DNA of 64,000 bases from the NCBI GenBank assembly GCA_008921705.1, contig VFFE01007669.1, positions 7,289,336 to 7,353,335 of the forward strand, read 5' to 3'. This document shows positions 35,928 through 45,893 of the stretch, piece by piece. Positions within the stretch are counted from its first letter, which is position 1; each line of letters begins with the position of its first letter. The DNA is from Burhinus oedicnemus (lineage: Eukaryota; Chordata; Aves; Charadriiformes; Burhinidae). A program made the position numbers and the translations under genes. Under the pieces are notes generated by a model. It was not told the origin of the DNA. It saw only the letters and a list, made by a program, of their open reading frames with translations, and searched no databases.

Positions 35928-38784
35928 GCTGTCCTCACCCAACACTGCAAAAGGAGCGTGGGGGCATGGCAGAGTGTGACTGGGCTACCCAATATAGAGA
36001 ATTAATCTGTTATTTAAAAAATAGCTACTGAAGGATTAATCAATAAACGCTACGTGTACCCCCAAAGGGCTAATTAAAAGGTAATTCTAATAAATGGTAT
36101 GAAATTCCAGACTGTAAAGTTCAAGCAGCTGTTAGGCTAAATCTTTTGTATGAGGTCACTTTGAACTGTGCAGTAAATGCAAGCAATTAACCTTTGCTTC
36201 TGCTGCTTTAAAAAAATGATGGCGACAACATTATGGTGCTGCACGTGCAGCTGTTTGTGCAGGGCGAACGCTCAGCCCAGAAACCCCTCCATCCCGCTGG
36301 CACCTCTATATGCTCTGATCAGTTAAGGGGTACTTCAAAATAGTTTGTTATGGTCTGCTTAAAAAAAAAAAAAGATACTATTTTAAAGTACTTGCTTTTT
36401 CAGTTCTGTATGGAGAAATAATTGTTTAAAGGAGTTAATATTCTGGTGTCAAAGTCCAACTGGATGTACGGATTGCATTCAACAGTTCCTTCACTTTTGC
36501 TGATGTCTCGCACTGCAAAAGACGTGCATGTGTTTAACCTGTTGTGCGCTCAGTATCCTTGGAGCTAATTAGATTATTCACATGCATGAAGTCACATGTG
36601 TAAGTAGTTCTGTGAAGAATCAGGACTACACTCAGCCAGCTCAGACAAAATGATTTTTACTTAGAAATACTTGAAGTAGGCAGGCCTAGCACACGGGGGA
36701 GAAGGTAAAGCACCAAGTCCTCTTCCAGCCTGGTGCAGCTCTCATCCCATTCACTATATGGCCATGACAAAGTTAGAGAGCTTGTAGGGCAACCTACATG
36801 CCATAAAACTGTGTATGTGCAGCATGGAAGTTTGCCAACTGAGGACTGAAAAGTAGGTCATTTTTGCATAAGCACCCAGGCACTGGGAATTGTATATGGA
36901 AATACTGGTTTGAATCTCTATAGCCCACCTATGGAACAAGAATCTAGGTAATGAAACTTTACTTACCTTTCTGCCTGGTAGGGCTATTGAAAACTGAACA
37001 GTTTCTCTTTGTGTAGCACATTGAAAATGAGAACCACTTCATAAAACCTCATAATTATCACTTTATATCCAGTTTGAAAACCCAAGTTTAAACACACACA
37101 AATGAAGTCCCACTGGATATTTTGCTATTTTGTTCATGTGATAGCCAGCGAAGTCTTAATCTAAAACAAATCTTGAGGAAGAGGAAAGAAGGCTGTACTT
37201 CAGTGGAGAGAAGTCTGTTAACTCTATAACACTTCCCTGAAAAATATAAAATTGTGGCAGAGTTAGAGGGGGAAGTAATTTTACAAAATAAGAATAAACC
37301 TTATAGACATTTAATATTAATCGTGCCTTCCTTCAAAGGAAATTACTTTTGCTAAATGTGCATAGCTCTTATCTATTAGCATAGGTAAATAGTTGCTAAA
37401 TTACTTCAGTCTAATTTCTAACATACCTGAGGAAATGCAGTGAAATGCTCCTCAGACATCTATTCAGCTCCAAGTAGCTCCGACACATTGATGATTTAGA
37501 CACGAAGGGAGCAGTGGAAATGATTTCATGACCAAAACAATTCTTTTGCCTGACATGAGCTAGGGCTGGATGCCCTTAGCTAACAAAAAACCACTCCAAA
37601 CAATAAAGAGGCTGTGTGTCTGAGTCAGAGGGCTTTTCCAGCTGGCTCATGTGTCACATGTGGTTCCTTTGCTGTTGTTTTGGGGTTGGGTTTTGGTCTT
37701 TCTTTTCTTCTTTCTCTTTCCCCTCTAAAGCACGGTCAGAGTTCACTCACATGTGCCCACGATTTATGTCTGTTTTTTTCAAATTTAACATTGGTATCTC
37801 TACATGACACTGTATAGGAACCATATGGATGCACCTTCAGCACTGATCAAATGTGAAAGTGCTTTTGTGCTGAAAGATACACCTATTAAGCGGTTTCAGC
37901 TCAGTTGTGATTCATTATATATTGGCTATTGGGCATTGCCAGAATTCTAGATATTTTGCTTCAGAAAATAAATTCCTTCTGTCTGTATATAGTTTTTAGA
38001 TCTCTTTAGCAGTCAGAAATTTCAACTTGGCCATTATTCCTGGTATAATTTTAAACAAACCCATTTTTACAATCATCCCACCCTCAGTAGAAGATAAATT
38101 AATGTTAATACATTCCACCTTTAAACTGACATCAGTTTTGGACCTGAACCATTTTGTTTGAAATAAAAATTTACTTTTATGGGAAAAGTGGCTTATATTG
38201 GCACTTTGATTTACCTGGGAGCCAGCGTATCACCTTAGTCCGGGAAAAGTTTGATAAGAAAAGGTATTTAATGGTAGCAGAGAACATGAGTTAACGACTG
38301 CTTGCTCTTACATGTACATGATAAAATTAAGTTTTAATTGATTAGTTGGGTGAATTGCCATTGTATAGCAGCACTATCATATAGTGCTGTAGCTGTTTTC
38401 AAAACTGCAGCTAAAACCCAGCCAGCTAGGACCAAGAAAAGTGTTCCTCCTCCTTGTTCCACCTTGTTTGTAGTTCTCTGAAAAAGAAATATTTGCTGAA
38501 GAGCACTTAATTTTTGAAGGCCTAATTATTCTACCTATTTCTCATAATTCATCCAGTCACAGAACAGAAATGTATCAGCTCAGCAGTATTTCAGTCAAAC
38601 CTATCCCATTTTAATATCCACTGGATCACCACCACTATTCTTATCAAAAAGCTCCACGCTAAGAGAAACTTAAGATGAATCAGTCAATTGACTAGAGAAT
38701 ACATGTGGGGAAATTGCAGCCTCTTTAGACCAAGTGTTTCTGAGCTTTTGGCAACTAGAATAACTTTAAATTAAACTCACTAAG
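35928..38784. other. non-coding DNA
   Basis: AT-rich sequence with no supportable exon, RNA gene or transposon. An exact 14-bp palindrome around an E-box (36238-36251) is listed separately. Confidence 0.55.
36238..36251. promoter_or_regulatory. palindromic CACGTG E-box
   Basis: GCTGCACGTGCAGC is a perfect 14-bp palindrome centred on CACGTG, the site for USF, MYC/MAX and related bHLH-zip factors. A CAGCTG E-box overlaps its right edge. It sits in DNA rich in GCAATTAA and TGCTGC words. The factor bound and the target are unknown. Confidence 0.35.
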
Positions 38785-39640
38785 GCAACTAGAGCTGGTT
38801 GCTCAGGGCTGTGTTCAGTCGCATTTTGAGTATTTCCAAGGATGGAGACCCCCCACCCTCTCTGGGCAGTCCATTCCAGTGTTCAACCACCCCCACAGTA
38901 AAAAAGGTTTTTCTTATGTTTAAATGGAATTTCCTGAGCTTCAGTTTGTGCCCATTGCCTCTTGTCTTGCCTCTGGAGGCCACTGAGAAGAGTGGCTTCA
39001 TCCTCTTTATCCCCCTGGCAATCAGGTACATATTGATCAGATGCCGCTGAGCCTTGTCTCCTCCAGGCTGAACAGTCCCAGCTTTGTCAGCCTCTCCTCA
39101 TAGGTCAGATGCTCCAAATATTTAATTGTCTTTGTGGGCCTTCACTGGACTCTCTCCAGTGTGTCCATGTCTCTCTCTCTTGTCCTGGGGAGCCCAGCGT
39201 TGGACCCAGCACTCCAGGTGTGTCTCACCAGTGCTGAGCAGAGGAGAAGGATCACCTCCCTCAACCTGCTGGAGATGTTCTTAGTGAAGCCCAGGAGGCT
39301 GTTGGCCTTCTTTGCCACAGGGGCTCAGTGCTGGCTCACGGTCAACTTGGTGTCCACCAGAACACCAGGGCCTTTCCAGCAGGTTGGTCCCGGCCTGTTC
39401 TGGTGCCTGGGGTTATTTGTCCCCATGGTCAGGGCTTGCCACTTCCCCTTGTTGAACTTCATGAGGTTTCTGCCAGCCCATGTCCCCAGCCTGTTAAGGT
39501 CCCTCTGGATGGCAGCACAACCCTCTGGCAGATCAGCCACTCCTCCCAGTTTTATGTCATCTGCAAACTTGCTGAGCACCTGCTCTGTCCCAGTGTCCAG
39601 GTCGTTAATGAAGGTGTTGGACAGTATCAGCCCCTGTGGG
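38785..39640 (-). mobile_element. CR1 LINE fragment with reverse-transcriptase remnant
   Basis: On the minus strand this reads from the CR1 reverse-transcriptase domain into the 3' untranslated region. The catalytic box is visible as Phe-Ala-Asp-Asp (codons at 39567-39556), within SKFADDIKLGGVADLPEGC, followed by the usual LNRLGTWAGRNLMKFNKGK stretch. The reading frame then breaks, and the remainder matches the CR1 3' region only in DNA (words such as TTCCAAGGATGGAG near 38837). The element is 5'-truncated near 39640 and also lacks the terminal octamer repeat at 38785, so both ends are incomplete. It is a pseudogenic copy; the 254-codon minus frame at 39325-40089 is part CR1 and part flanking DNA. 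Confidence 0.92.
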
Positions 39641-40139
39641 TAGCATTTCCTCTCATTGCTATGGAGGCGATGGAAAACAACAGACTTAGCCCCCAGCTGA
39701 TTTCTGAAAAACCTGTCACAGACATTGCCGCTGGCCAATGTATATGTGGCAATAAACATAAGCTCACATTTCCTTTGTTGTTTAATTTTCTTAATGGGTA
39801 GCTTTATGCAGACAGGCGGAATGATGCTGCCAGCCTGCAGGTCCCCGTTCCCCAGCAAAATTCTTGCTTCAGTAACCCCCAGCAGCCAGCATGGCAACGA
39901 GGCCATTTTTACGCAAATAGATTCAGTCGCATTTCTGCCTTTCCCCGCATGACTCATGATTTGCTTTTTGAATTTTGGTAAAGCCATTAACAGCAAACAT
40001 GGGAGCAGGAAAAGACCACCTCCCTTTCCTCCTCCCGTTGGCGGTGGGCAGCCGGGGGAGCGGGCGTGCTGCAGCTCACTCACCAGCACGGTGGAAGGGA
40101 AATGAAATGCAAACGAAACGCGGGCAGAAAATATTTTGT

Positions 40140-40440
40140 CACTGATTAAAGAAGAGGATGGTCCCTACACAAGTGGATTGCTGCCACCAACAGCATTCGC
40201 TTCGATCCCTCTAAGCTTGTGTGGAATTAATTAGGTAAAACCCCTAGCATTTACCTTGGGCTGTGGTATCACCTGGAGGACACTTGGCATGAATTAGTGG
40301 TGGATTATCATAGGAACTTGAGCTGTGAAATGATCTGTCTAGTGAGAGGCTGCCAAGTAATTCACAGGAGGTGGCAAACAAAGTGGCATTTTCATAATTT
40401 TAATTAGGTTTTGGGGAAAGGAGGTTAGTTTGAATAGAGC
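40140..40440. promoter_or_regulatory. candidate conserved non-coding element
   Basis: Unique, frame-free sequence with homeodomain cores (AATTAATTAGG at 40227-40237, TTTAATTAGG near 40399), a CACCTGG E-box region near 40270 and no repeat signature. It lies between the CR1 fragment and the CD83 exons and might be an intronic enhancer. The call rests on motif content only. Confidence 0.22.
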
Positions 40441-43237
40441 AAGAGGCAGAACGATGACCTTATTGAGCATCTCATGGACTTCCTGTTACGCAGCTGTGAT
40501 ATGGGGGCACACTCTGCAAATTTGCTCAGATGTTTCCTCGCTACTTAGAGAATTTGAAAAAGGAAGTGTTGATGGTTTTTTGATAAGATAATAGGAGATA
40601 AGATTGCAGTGGAAAAAGGCTTGGTTCAGGCATCAGAGAAAGGGTTGCTGTGACCTCCGGGTAGGGATGGATGCGCTGCGTGTAGAGGCTGGAAGAATGC
40701 CACCAGATGTCTCTGTAGCCTAAAAAATGTAGGGAGGCTGCTGGGCACACCACCACCAGCCGGGACTGCCTTGCCTGCCTTTGCTCTTCAGTAAAGGAGA
40801 GGTTTAGTGCAGAAAGAGAGGCATGCTAACCCCGAATTAAATCCACACATATGAACCATTCCTTCTCCTCCCCAAATGCAAAGGTTTGCAGCTCCCATCC
40901 GGATTGTGACTGGTTTCTCCCCAAGTAAGGGAGCCAGATTAGGCCGCAAGGTAACTTTTTTTTCTGTGTTGGGGAAAGGCTGCTTGTGCAGTTTCATGGA
41001 CAGTGCTTTGCCTTACACAGAGCACGTCTGTGCAAGGCAAAGTTCTGACTCGCTCGTCTCCAGGGTCACCGTCACTGTACTTGTGACAGCAGCCAAGCAC
41101 CTCAAAAAGCTTTGGAGGCAATAATCAATCCTATCTCTCAGTGTCCCCATAAAATGGGAAAGTTAAATCATTTACCAAAAATCTCACTGGGAATAGGTGC
41201 ATGGTCAGGCATAGGATAGATGGACTTAATTTACTTCTCCCTTATTTTAGCAGTGGTGATTACAACTGCATACAGAAAGATCAAAGTGTTTTCTGATTCC
41301 CAGGTCTCAGCCACAAGAATCACAGCACCATTTACCACTCACAACAGCAATTATTTATGCTACCAGTGAATTAAAAAAAAAAACACAGAAAAAAACAAAA
41401 CTAATTTTCTGCGCGTAGCTCAGACCTCCTATCTGCATTTTAGGGCAATGCGAAGGGCAGCCGGGCTGGTTCTCTTTATTGCCCTGTGGGCAGTTTTAAA
41501 TTTCACTGAGGAGGGGAGTGGGAAGGGAAGGGAGAGTGGCAAAAATTAGATCCGAGGGAGGTCAACTCTATCCACTTAACTGCTATTGACCCGCTTGTAA
41601 CCAGAGCTGCGCCCAGGCTGGGTGTTGGAATTGCTCTGGCCACATCTCTTGACAATGTGCAGGGTCCAAAAATACCTAAATCCCTGTAGCACAGTGAAGT
41701 CTCTACAGCCCAAACCCCACCATAGATCCTGCTTGTCTCATAGCTGCTTGGGGCTCAGCGTAATAAGAATGAGAAGCTGGGGTAAATTTACCGAGGGATT
41801 AAAAGGAAGAAGGTACTTTCTTCCCTTTTGCTGGGTAAAGTGTGGAAAGCCCCAGGGAATTACTGCTCTGTGTTTCAGTTGATGCACTAAAAAAACCCCA
41901 AACCTTTCTGAGAAAGGATCTTTACAGTTATGAAAATCTTGTGCCTTAGTCTGATTCCCCAGTTCCTGAAAAGTTCCCCAACTTGCAGCTTGTTTTACAC
42001 CATTTTAGGGCTGCAAAAGTAGCAAAGTATAGTGGAGCATCAGGCCCGTATTTCTCTCCAGACTCCCAAGTACGCTTTTCTCACACTTTTCCCCATGAAA
42101 GAGAAACCAGATACTCCTAGCCTCAGTATGAGAAAATTGTGTTAATTTTAATAACTTACAGTGTAACTGTTATACCCTGATGCAGTAGCTATACTGATAG
42201 AAAGTAAGCACCAACATGCAACCCAAAAATGTGTCTATTAAAATAAAATAATAAAAATAAAAAAGCCTTGGCTTACATTAGTTATAGGTTTGGCTGAAAA
42301 GCTGAGCCGTGGACTGTATGAACTGGCTCCGGCTCTGTTGGACCACAGAAAGACTGAATTCATTACTCAGGAAACCTTCATGGAGGGCATACTGCCTTGA
42401 GTCCCAGGGAGCAACGTCGATGAATACGAATGGACACGGGCTAATTCAAACCCTTCTCCCAGCTTTCAAATCAAGTTAGTGATTTCTCTCTTCTTTGTGG
42501 TTCTCAGCCAATTGTCATTTTCGGTGCATCCTATTGCCCCGCAGTACAAACTGTTCTGGGAATACACTTCATTCCTCCAGCAGCCTCTCAGCAATGCCAA
42601 GGAATGTAGCTCTTCTGGTTACAATTAAGAAATTCAACACACAAATACTCCCCAAGTGCACCAGAACCTGCTTGTGACCTTCACGCAGCCGAGTCTGAAG
42701 GAGTCGAAGCAATTTTTGTTCTTTGGTTCCAACAAAGAGGGGAGGGGAGGGGGGAAAACCCCCCCGTTCCTCCAGAGAGGCACCGTATTTTCAGGGGTCA
42801 GCTGCACAGAAACTGGCACAGAGAAGTGCAGTTTCCAGGGCTGCGTTCCCACATGGACCTCTGGGCTGCAGGGTGGCTGGGAGGATGCCAGCCTGTGGCT
42901 GGCAGAGCCGGCGTGCCGCAGTGTGCCTGCTGGGCGGGAGGGTTTAATAATTCCCAGCAGCGCATGGCAGCAAGTGAGTTGGCAGGGCGAGCGCAGGCAG
43001 CGGTGGAGCCTACCTGCCTGCTGCCACTCTCTCCTGGGGACATCTGGTCCCCAGAGCCACCGCTAAGCAGCTGGCTAGGATGCCTCTTGCTGCTCTAGTT
43101 CCATCCCTGTGGACTGTCTCTCTCTGTCTGAACTCTTTTGGGGCCTCTGTGTAGACACCGTGAGAGCAAACTCTACCGTTGCCTTTTATCATGTGACATC
43201 TCTACCAGGACTGTGTCCAGGTGAGGCAGATTAAGCA

Positions 43238-43269
43238 GCTATTACAGAATAACGCTATTACAGAATAGT
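43238..43269. repeat. 16-bp tandem duplication
   Basis: Two adjacent copies beginning GCTATTACAGAATA, differing only at the last bases. It is probably a replication-slippage duplication 220 bp upstream of the first located CD83 exon. Confidence 0.85.
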
Positions 43270-43489
43270 TCTATAGCATCTATTTATAAATATAGTGTCT
43301 ATTTAAGCAAAAAAGCAAATACTTGATTGTGAGCATGAACGTATTCGATGATGCTTTTGTGGTCTGTGTGTCCCCTGCCTCTCTTCAGCCTCTGCATTTT
43401 CTGACATAAGCTGGCTTTAAAACTCTCTTTCCCCCTGAACTCAGGATGACATGTTTGCCCAAGATGAGAAATGTATTTTTGTTTTCCAG

Positions 43490-43706
43490 ATGGCTGGCAA
43501 TGGAGAAGGAATAGCATGGAAAATCCTTGATGTGGAATCTCATTATCCAAAAGAACTTGGGAGGTCCCTGGAGCTCTCCAATGACACCTTATTTTCACTG
43601 AGGATCAAAAACGTGACCAGCCAAAACAGTGGAACATATAAGTGCACTTTGGGGGAACAGAGTGGAGAACGCAATCTGAGTGGCACGGTCACATTAAAAG
43701 TAACAG
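43490..43706 (+). CDS. CD83: CD83 exon: second half of Ig-V domain (partial gene)
   Basis: CD83 is a type I membrane glycoprotein of the Ig superfamily and a maturation marker of dendritic cells that also acts in thymic selection and lymphocyte survival. A pyrimidine-rich TTTTGTTTTCCAG precedes the exon and GTAGAG follows it; it enters in phase 0 and leaves in phase 1. The 72 codons hold the late strands of a V-type Ig fold: SLRIKNVT, then SGTYKCTL with the disulphide cysteine (exon residue 52), then RNLSGTVTLKVT. Three N-glycosylation sequons are visible (NDT, NVT, NLS at residues 31, 41, 62). An ATG at the exon start should not be taken as the initiator, because the reading frame must continue from an upstream Ig half-exon. 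That exon and the signal-peptide exon were not found. Where I recall a cysteine in human CD83 (TSCNSG), this reads TSQNSG. Confidence 0.93.
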
Positions 43707-43819
43707 GTAGAGTAGAGACTCTTGACTTTCCCATGCTCTGCATGGCATTTCATTAAGCTAATAGTTTAAAAATATTTTACAAACACCAGAACAACGTAAC
43801 ACCTTGCTTTGCCTTTTAG

Positions 43820-43923
43820 GTTGCCCTGGAATAGAAGATGAAAAATTAAAAAAATACAAAACCGAGCTTTTCATGCTGACTTGCCTTGGGATTTTTTACT
43901 TGCTGCTCATCTTTTTTACCTGT
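43820..43923 (+). CDS. CD83: CD83 exon: stalk and transmembrane segment
   Basis: The exon joins the previous one in phase 1, completing a glycine codon across the 113-bp intron. It is bounded by TTTTAG on the left and a consensus GTAAGT donor on the right. It encodes a short charged stalk (EDEKLKKYKTE) followed by one hydrophobic helix of about 20 residues (LFMLTCLGIFYLLLIFFTC), which anchors the protein in the plasma membrane. The Gly-Cys-Pro at the exon start and the KKYK-TE motif before the membrane match the CD83 layout. It ends in phase 0. Reading through the donor gives a spurious longer frame into the intron. Confidence 0.93.
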
Positions 43924-45734
43924 GTAAGTAATTCCCTTTCTTATAAACAAACCAACCAAAACCAACAAAAAACCCTCACTCATTTTCTCTGCTAGCACCA
44001 CCTTAACACAGCCGGTCAGAAATTTGTGTTCATACTTAATTTATGATCAAATCCTTTAAATACTCACACCATATTTTCAAAGCCAGAGGAAACTCAGGTG
44101 CATGAGGAACACAGGATGGAGTCCCAAAGAGATAAAACATTTCACTACACCCTGATCTAACTCAAACCAGACAGTTATTTTCTTGCACCCCGCTGCCCAT
44201 TTCTGCTTCCAGCTACTCTGAGTGCAAGCTACTCTTCAGTTTAAGGGCACATCAACGGCTCTTCTGGTTTGGTACTTGGGAACAGCATTTGCTCAAGATG
44301 GAGGCAGAGGCCCCTGAGATCCCTTCCTCACCTATGACATTGCTTTGTGTGCCGACATGATGAACAAGTTCAAGTCTGCCTATTTTTTGCCTCAGTTTCC
44401 ATACCTGTAAATTGGTGACAACCCCATTCCAGATGAGCATTTTTGTGAAGCTTCGTCTTTCTTGGTAAAGAGACATTTTAAGATCCTTGGAAAAGCACCT
44501 CCTTGGGGTTTTATCCATACCCTTAATGCTGGCTGGTAGTTCTGGGAAAGGTGGGGAGAAGAGGTATTTGGGAAGCTCACGTCACAGAAGCCAAACTATG
44601 CTTTGTCTGTGGTAGCGGTGGAATCACCGCCTTGTGCAGAGGTCTGCACCTCCTGGCTTTGAGGTAGCATGAGCCTTTGGTGTCAGTACAGCGCAACAAT
44701 GGCTGCATTTCTAATTAAAAACAAAACAAAGCCTACCCCAGCATTTTGGGAGGTCAGATTTAACTTCTGTTGCCTATTTCATATTTGCCTTCTTGTTTTG
44801 TTCCTCAGCAGATGAATCATAACTGTTGATTGGAGAATATCTAATTAGCTGCAGCTAAATGTAGCTTTTCATGTATCTTCAGGGAGCAATTAAATTTATG
44901 CCTGTCTCTTTTTTAGATTGACAATCCTGCCAGTAATTTGTGCCATTCAGACTAAAGTTTGACAAGATAAATCTTGTAGGAATTTGTTAGGATGAAAGTA
45001 TGAAAGCAAGGATATCACTCAGAAGAGACAGATGCCCCTGTTCTGCTCAGTGTCCTGAAAGAATTTCAGATCTGTAAAGAAAATTCTCCTTCCCCATACG
45101 TCAAAAAAAAGTCTTAGTTTTAGTGGTGCAGTTAAGAAAAAGCAGAGCCATGTAGTGAAGATAACCACTCTGGTGGAATTACGTGTATCTTACTCTTGGG
45201 TGAGGTCCAGTCTCAGGTATCAACCTAGCTTTCATCAAAGTTTAATATTGCCCCGATCTTACAAGTAAGCTTTGTTATTTAAAATGCCTGTTAAGTTCTT
45301 ACAGGTTGCCTTGTCCTCTCCTTTAGTGGAGATTGTGCCTAATCTCCACTAAACTCAACAGTGACATTACGTTTAAGACCAGTGTCAGGACTGGGGCTTT
45401 ACTTTGACAACTTGATGAAAATATTTTGGGCGCTGACCTGTATTGAAGGCAGGTGGAAACACACTTGCAAGAGCTTGATGCAAAGTCTGTTCATATGAAA
45501 ACTTGAATTATATATAAATTTTCTTTTGTGAATAAGGCTTTTGTCTGATAAAGCTCCTTGACTGAGCAAGAAACAGCAGCTTTTCATTGTACTGAGTGCT
45601 TCTGGTGACAAACAAATGGAAAAGGTGCAATGTATGATTAGCACGGAGAAAAAGCAACACTTTCAAAGTTTAAAAAAACTTGCCTTTCATAGGAACCCTC
45701 AGTTTTAATATTTCCTTTCTGTTTTCTGTTTTAG
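43924..45734 (+). other. CD83: CD83 last intron
   Basis: This is a GTAAGT...TTTTAG intron of 1811 bp between the transmembrane and tail exons. It carries a MIR relic at about 44385-44495 and no other recognised feature. The frames inside it are chance frames. Confidence 0.88.
44385..44495 (+). repeat. MIR-type SINE relic in CD83 intron
   Basis: It contains GCCTCAGTTTCCATACCTGTAAA followed by a TTGGTGACAACCCC word and a TTAAGATCCTTGG tail. This follows the MIR core, where the canonical form is GCCTCAGTTTCCTCATCTGT. Orientation is + strand. Confidence 0.7.
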
Positions 45735-45893
45735 ACATGCCTAAGAAAAGAGAGTATGTCTCCCAATTATCAAAAAAACAGACCAGATATGAAACACATG
45801 CTCACTCTCATCAACGTACATGAAATGACAACTTTCCAGGATTTAAACAGTGACAACACTTGCAAAAATGGGCTTACTTCAAGTTCTGTCTAA
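45735..45893 (+). CDS. CD83: CD83 terminal coding exon: cytoplasmic tail and stop
   Basis: A TTCTGTTTTAG acceptor opens this exon in phase 0, and it runs 52 codons to TAA at 45891-45893. It encodes the cytoplasmic tail, starting TCLRKES and passing through LTLINVHEMTTFQDL to the C-terminus GLTSSSV. The last residues (Ser-Ser-Val) form a class I PDZ-ligand pattern (S/T-x-hydrophobic). Human CD83, as I recall it, also ends in such a pattern (TELV). The three located exons together give 159 residues. About 45 more from the missing exons would bring the protein to the usual CD83 length of roughly 205. The tail is less conserved than the Ig domain, so the call depends on splice phase, position and the transmembrane exon before it. 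Confidence 0.88.
   Translation, partial: TCLRKESMSPNYQKNRPDMKHMLTLINVHEMTTFQDLNSDNTCKNGLTSSSV

Larger units (their letters stand above)
39641..43489. other. non-coding DNA, possibly CD83 intron
   Basis: Frames here are chance or composition-driven (for example 136 codons at 42656-43066). The block at about 40140-40440 has a texture like a conserved element with an AATTAATTAGG core (40227-40237). A 16-bp tandem duplication lies at 43238-43269. The CD83 N-terminal Ig half-exon was sought here and not found. Confidence 0.5.

Noticed and set aside
35714..36005. Repetitive Leu-Ser-Ser-Pro and Gly-Glu-Glu-Arg proteins
   Set aside because: They are translations of the CTCCT repeat on the two strands.
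39325..40089. 254-codon minus-strand frame as a gene
   Set aside because: About the last 105 codons are CR1 reverse transcriptase, and the first part is flanking DNA read through by chance.
43451..43489. Upstream ATG (43451) making a longer open frame into the CD83 Ig exon
   Set aside because: The added 13 codons lie across a clear pyrimidine tract and AG acceptor (TTTTGTTTTCCAG), so they are intron sequence.
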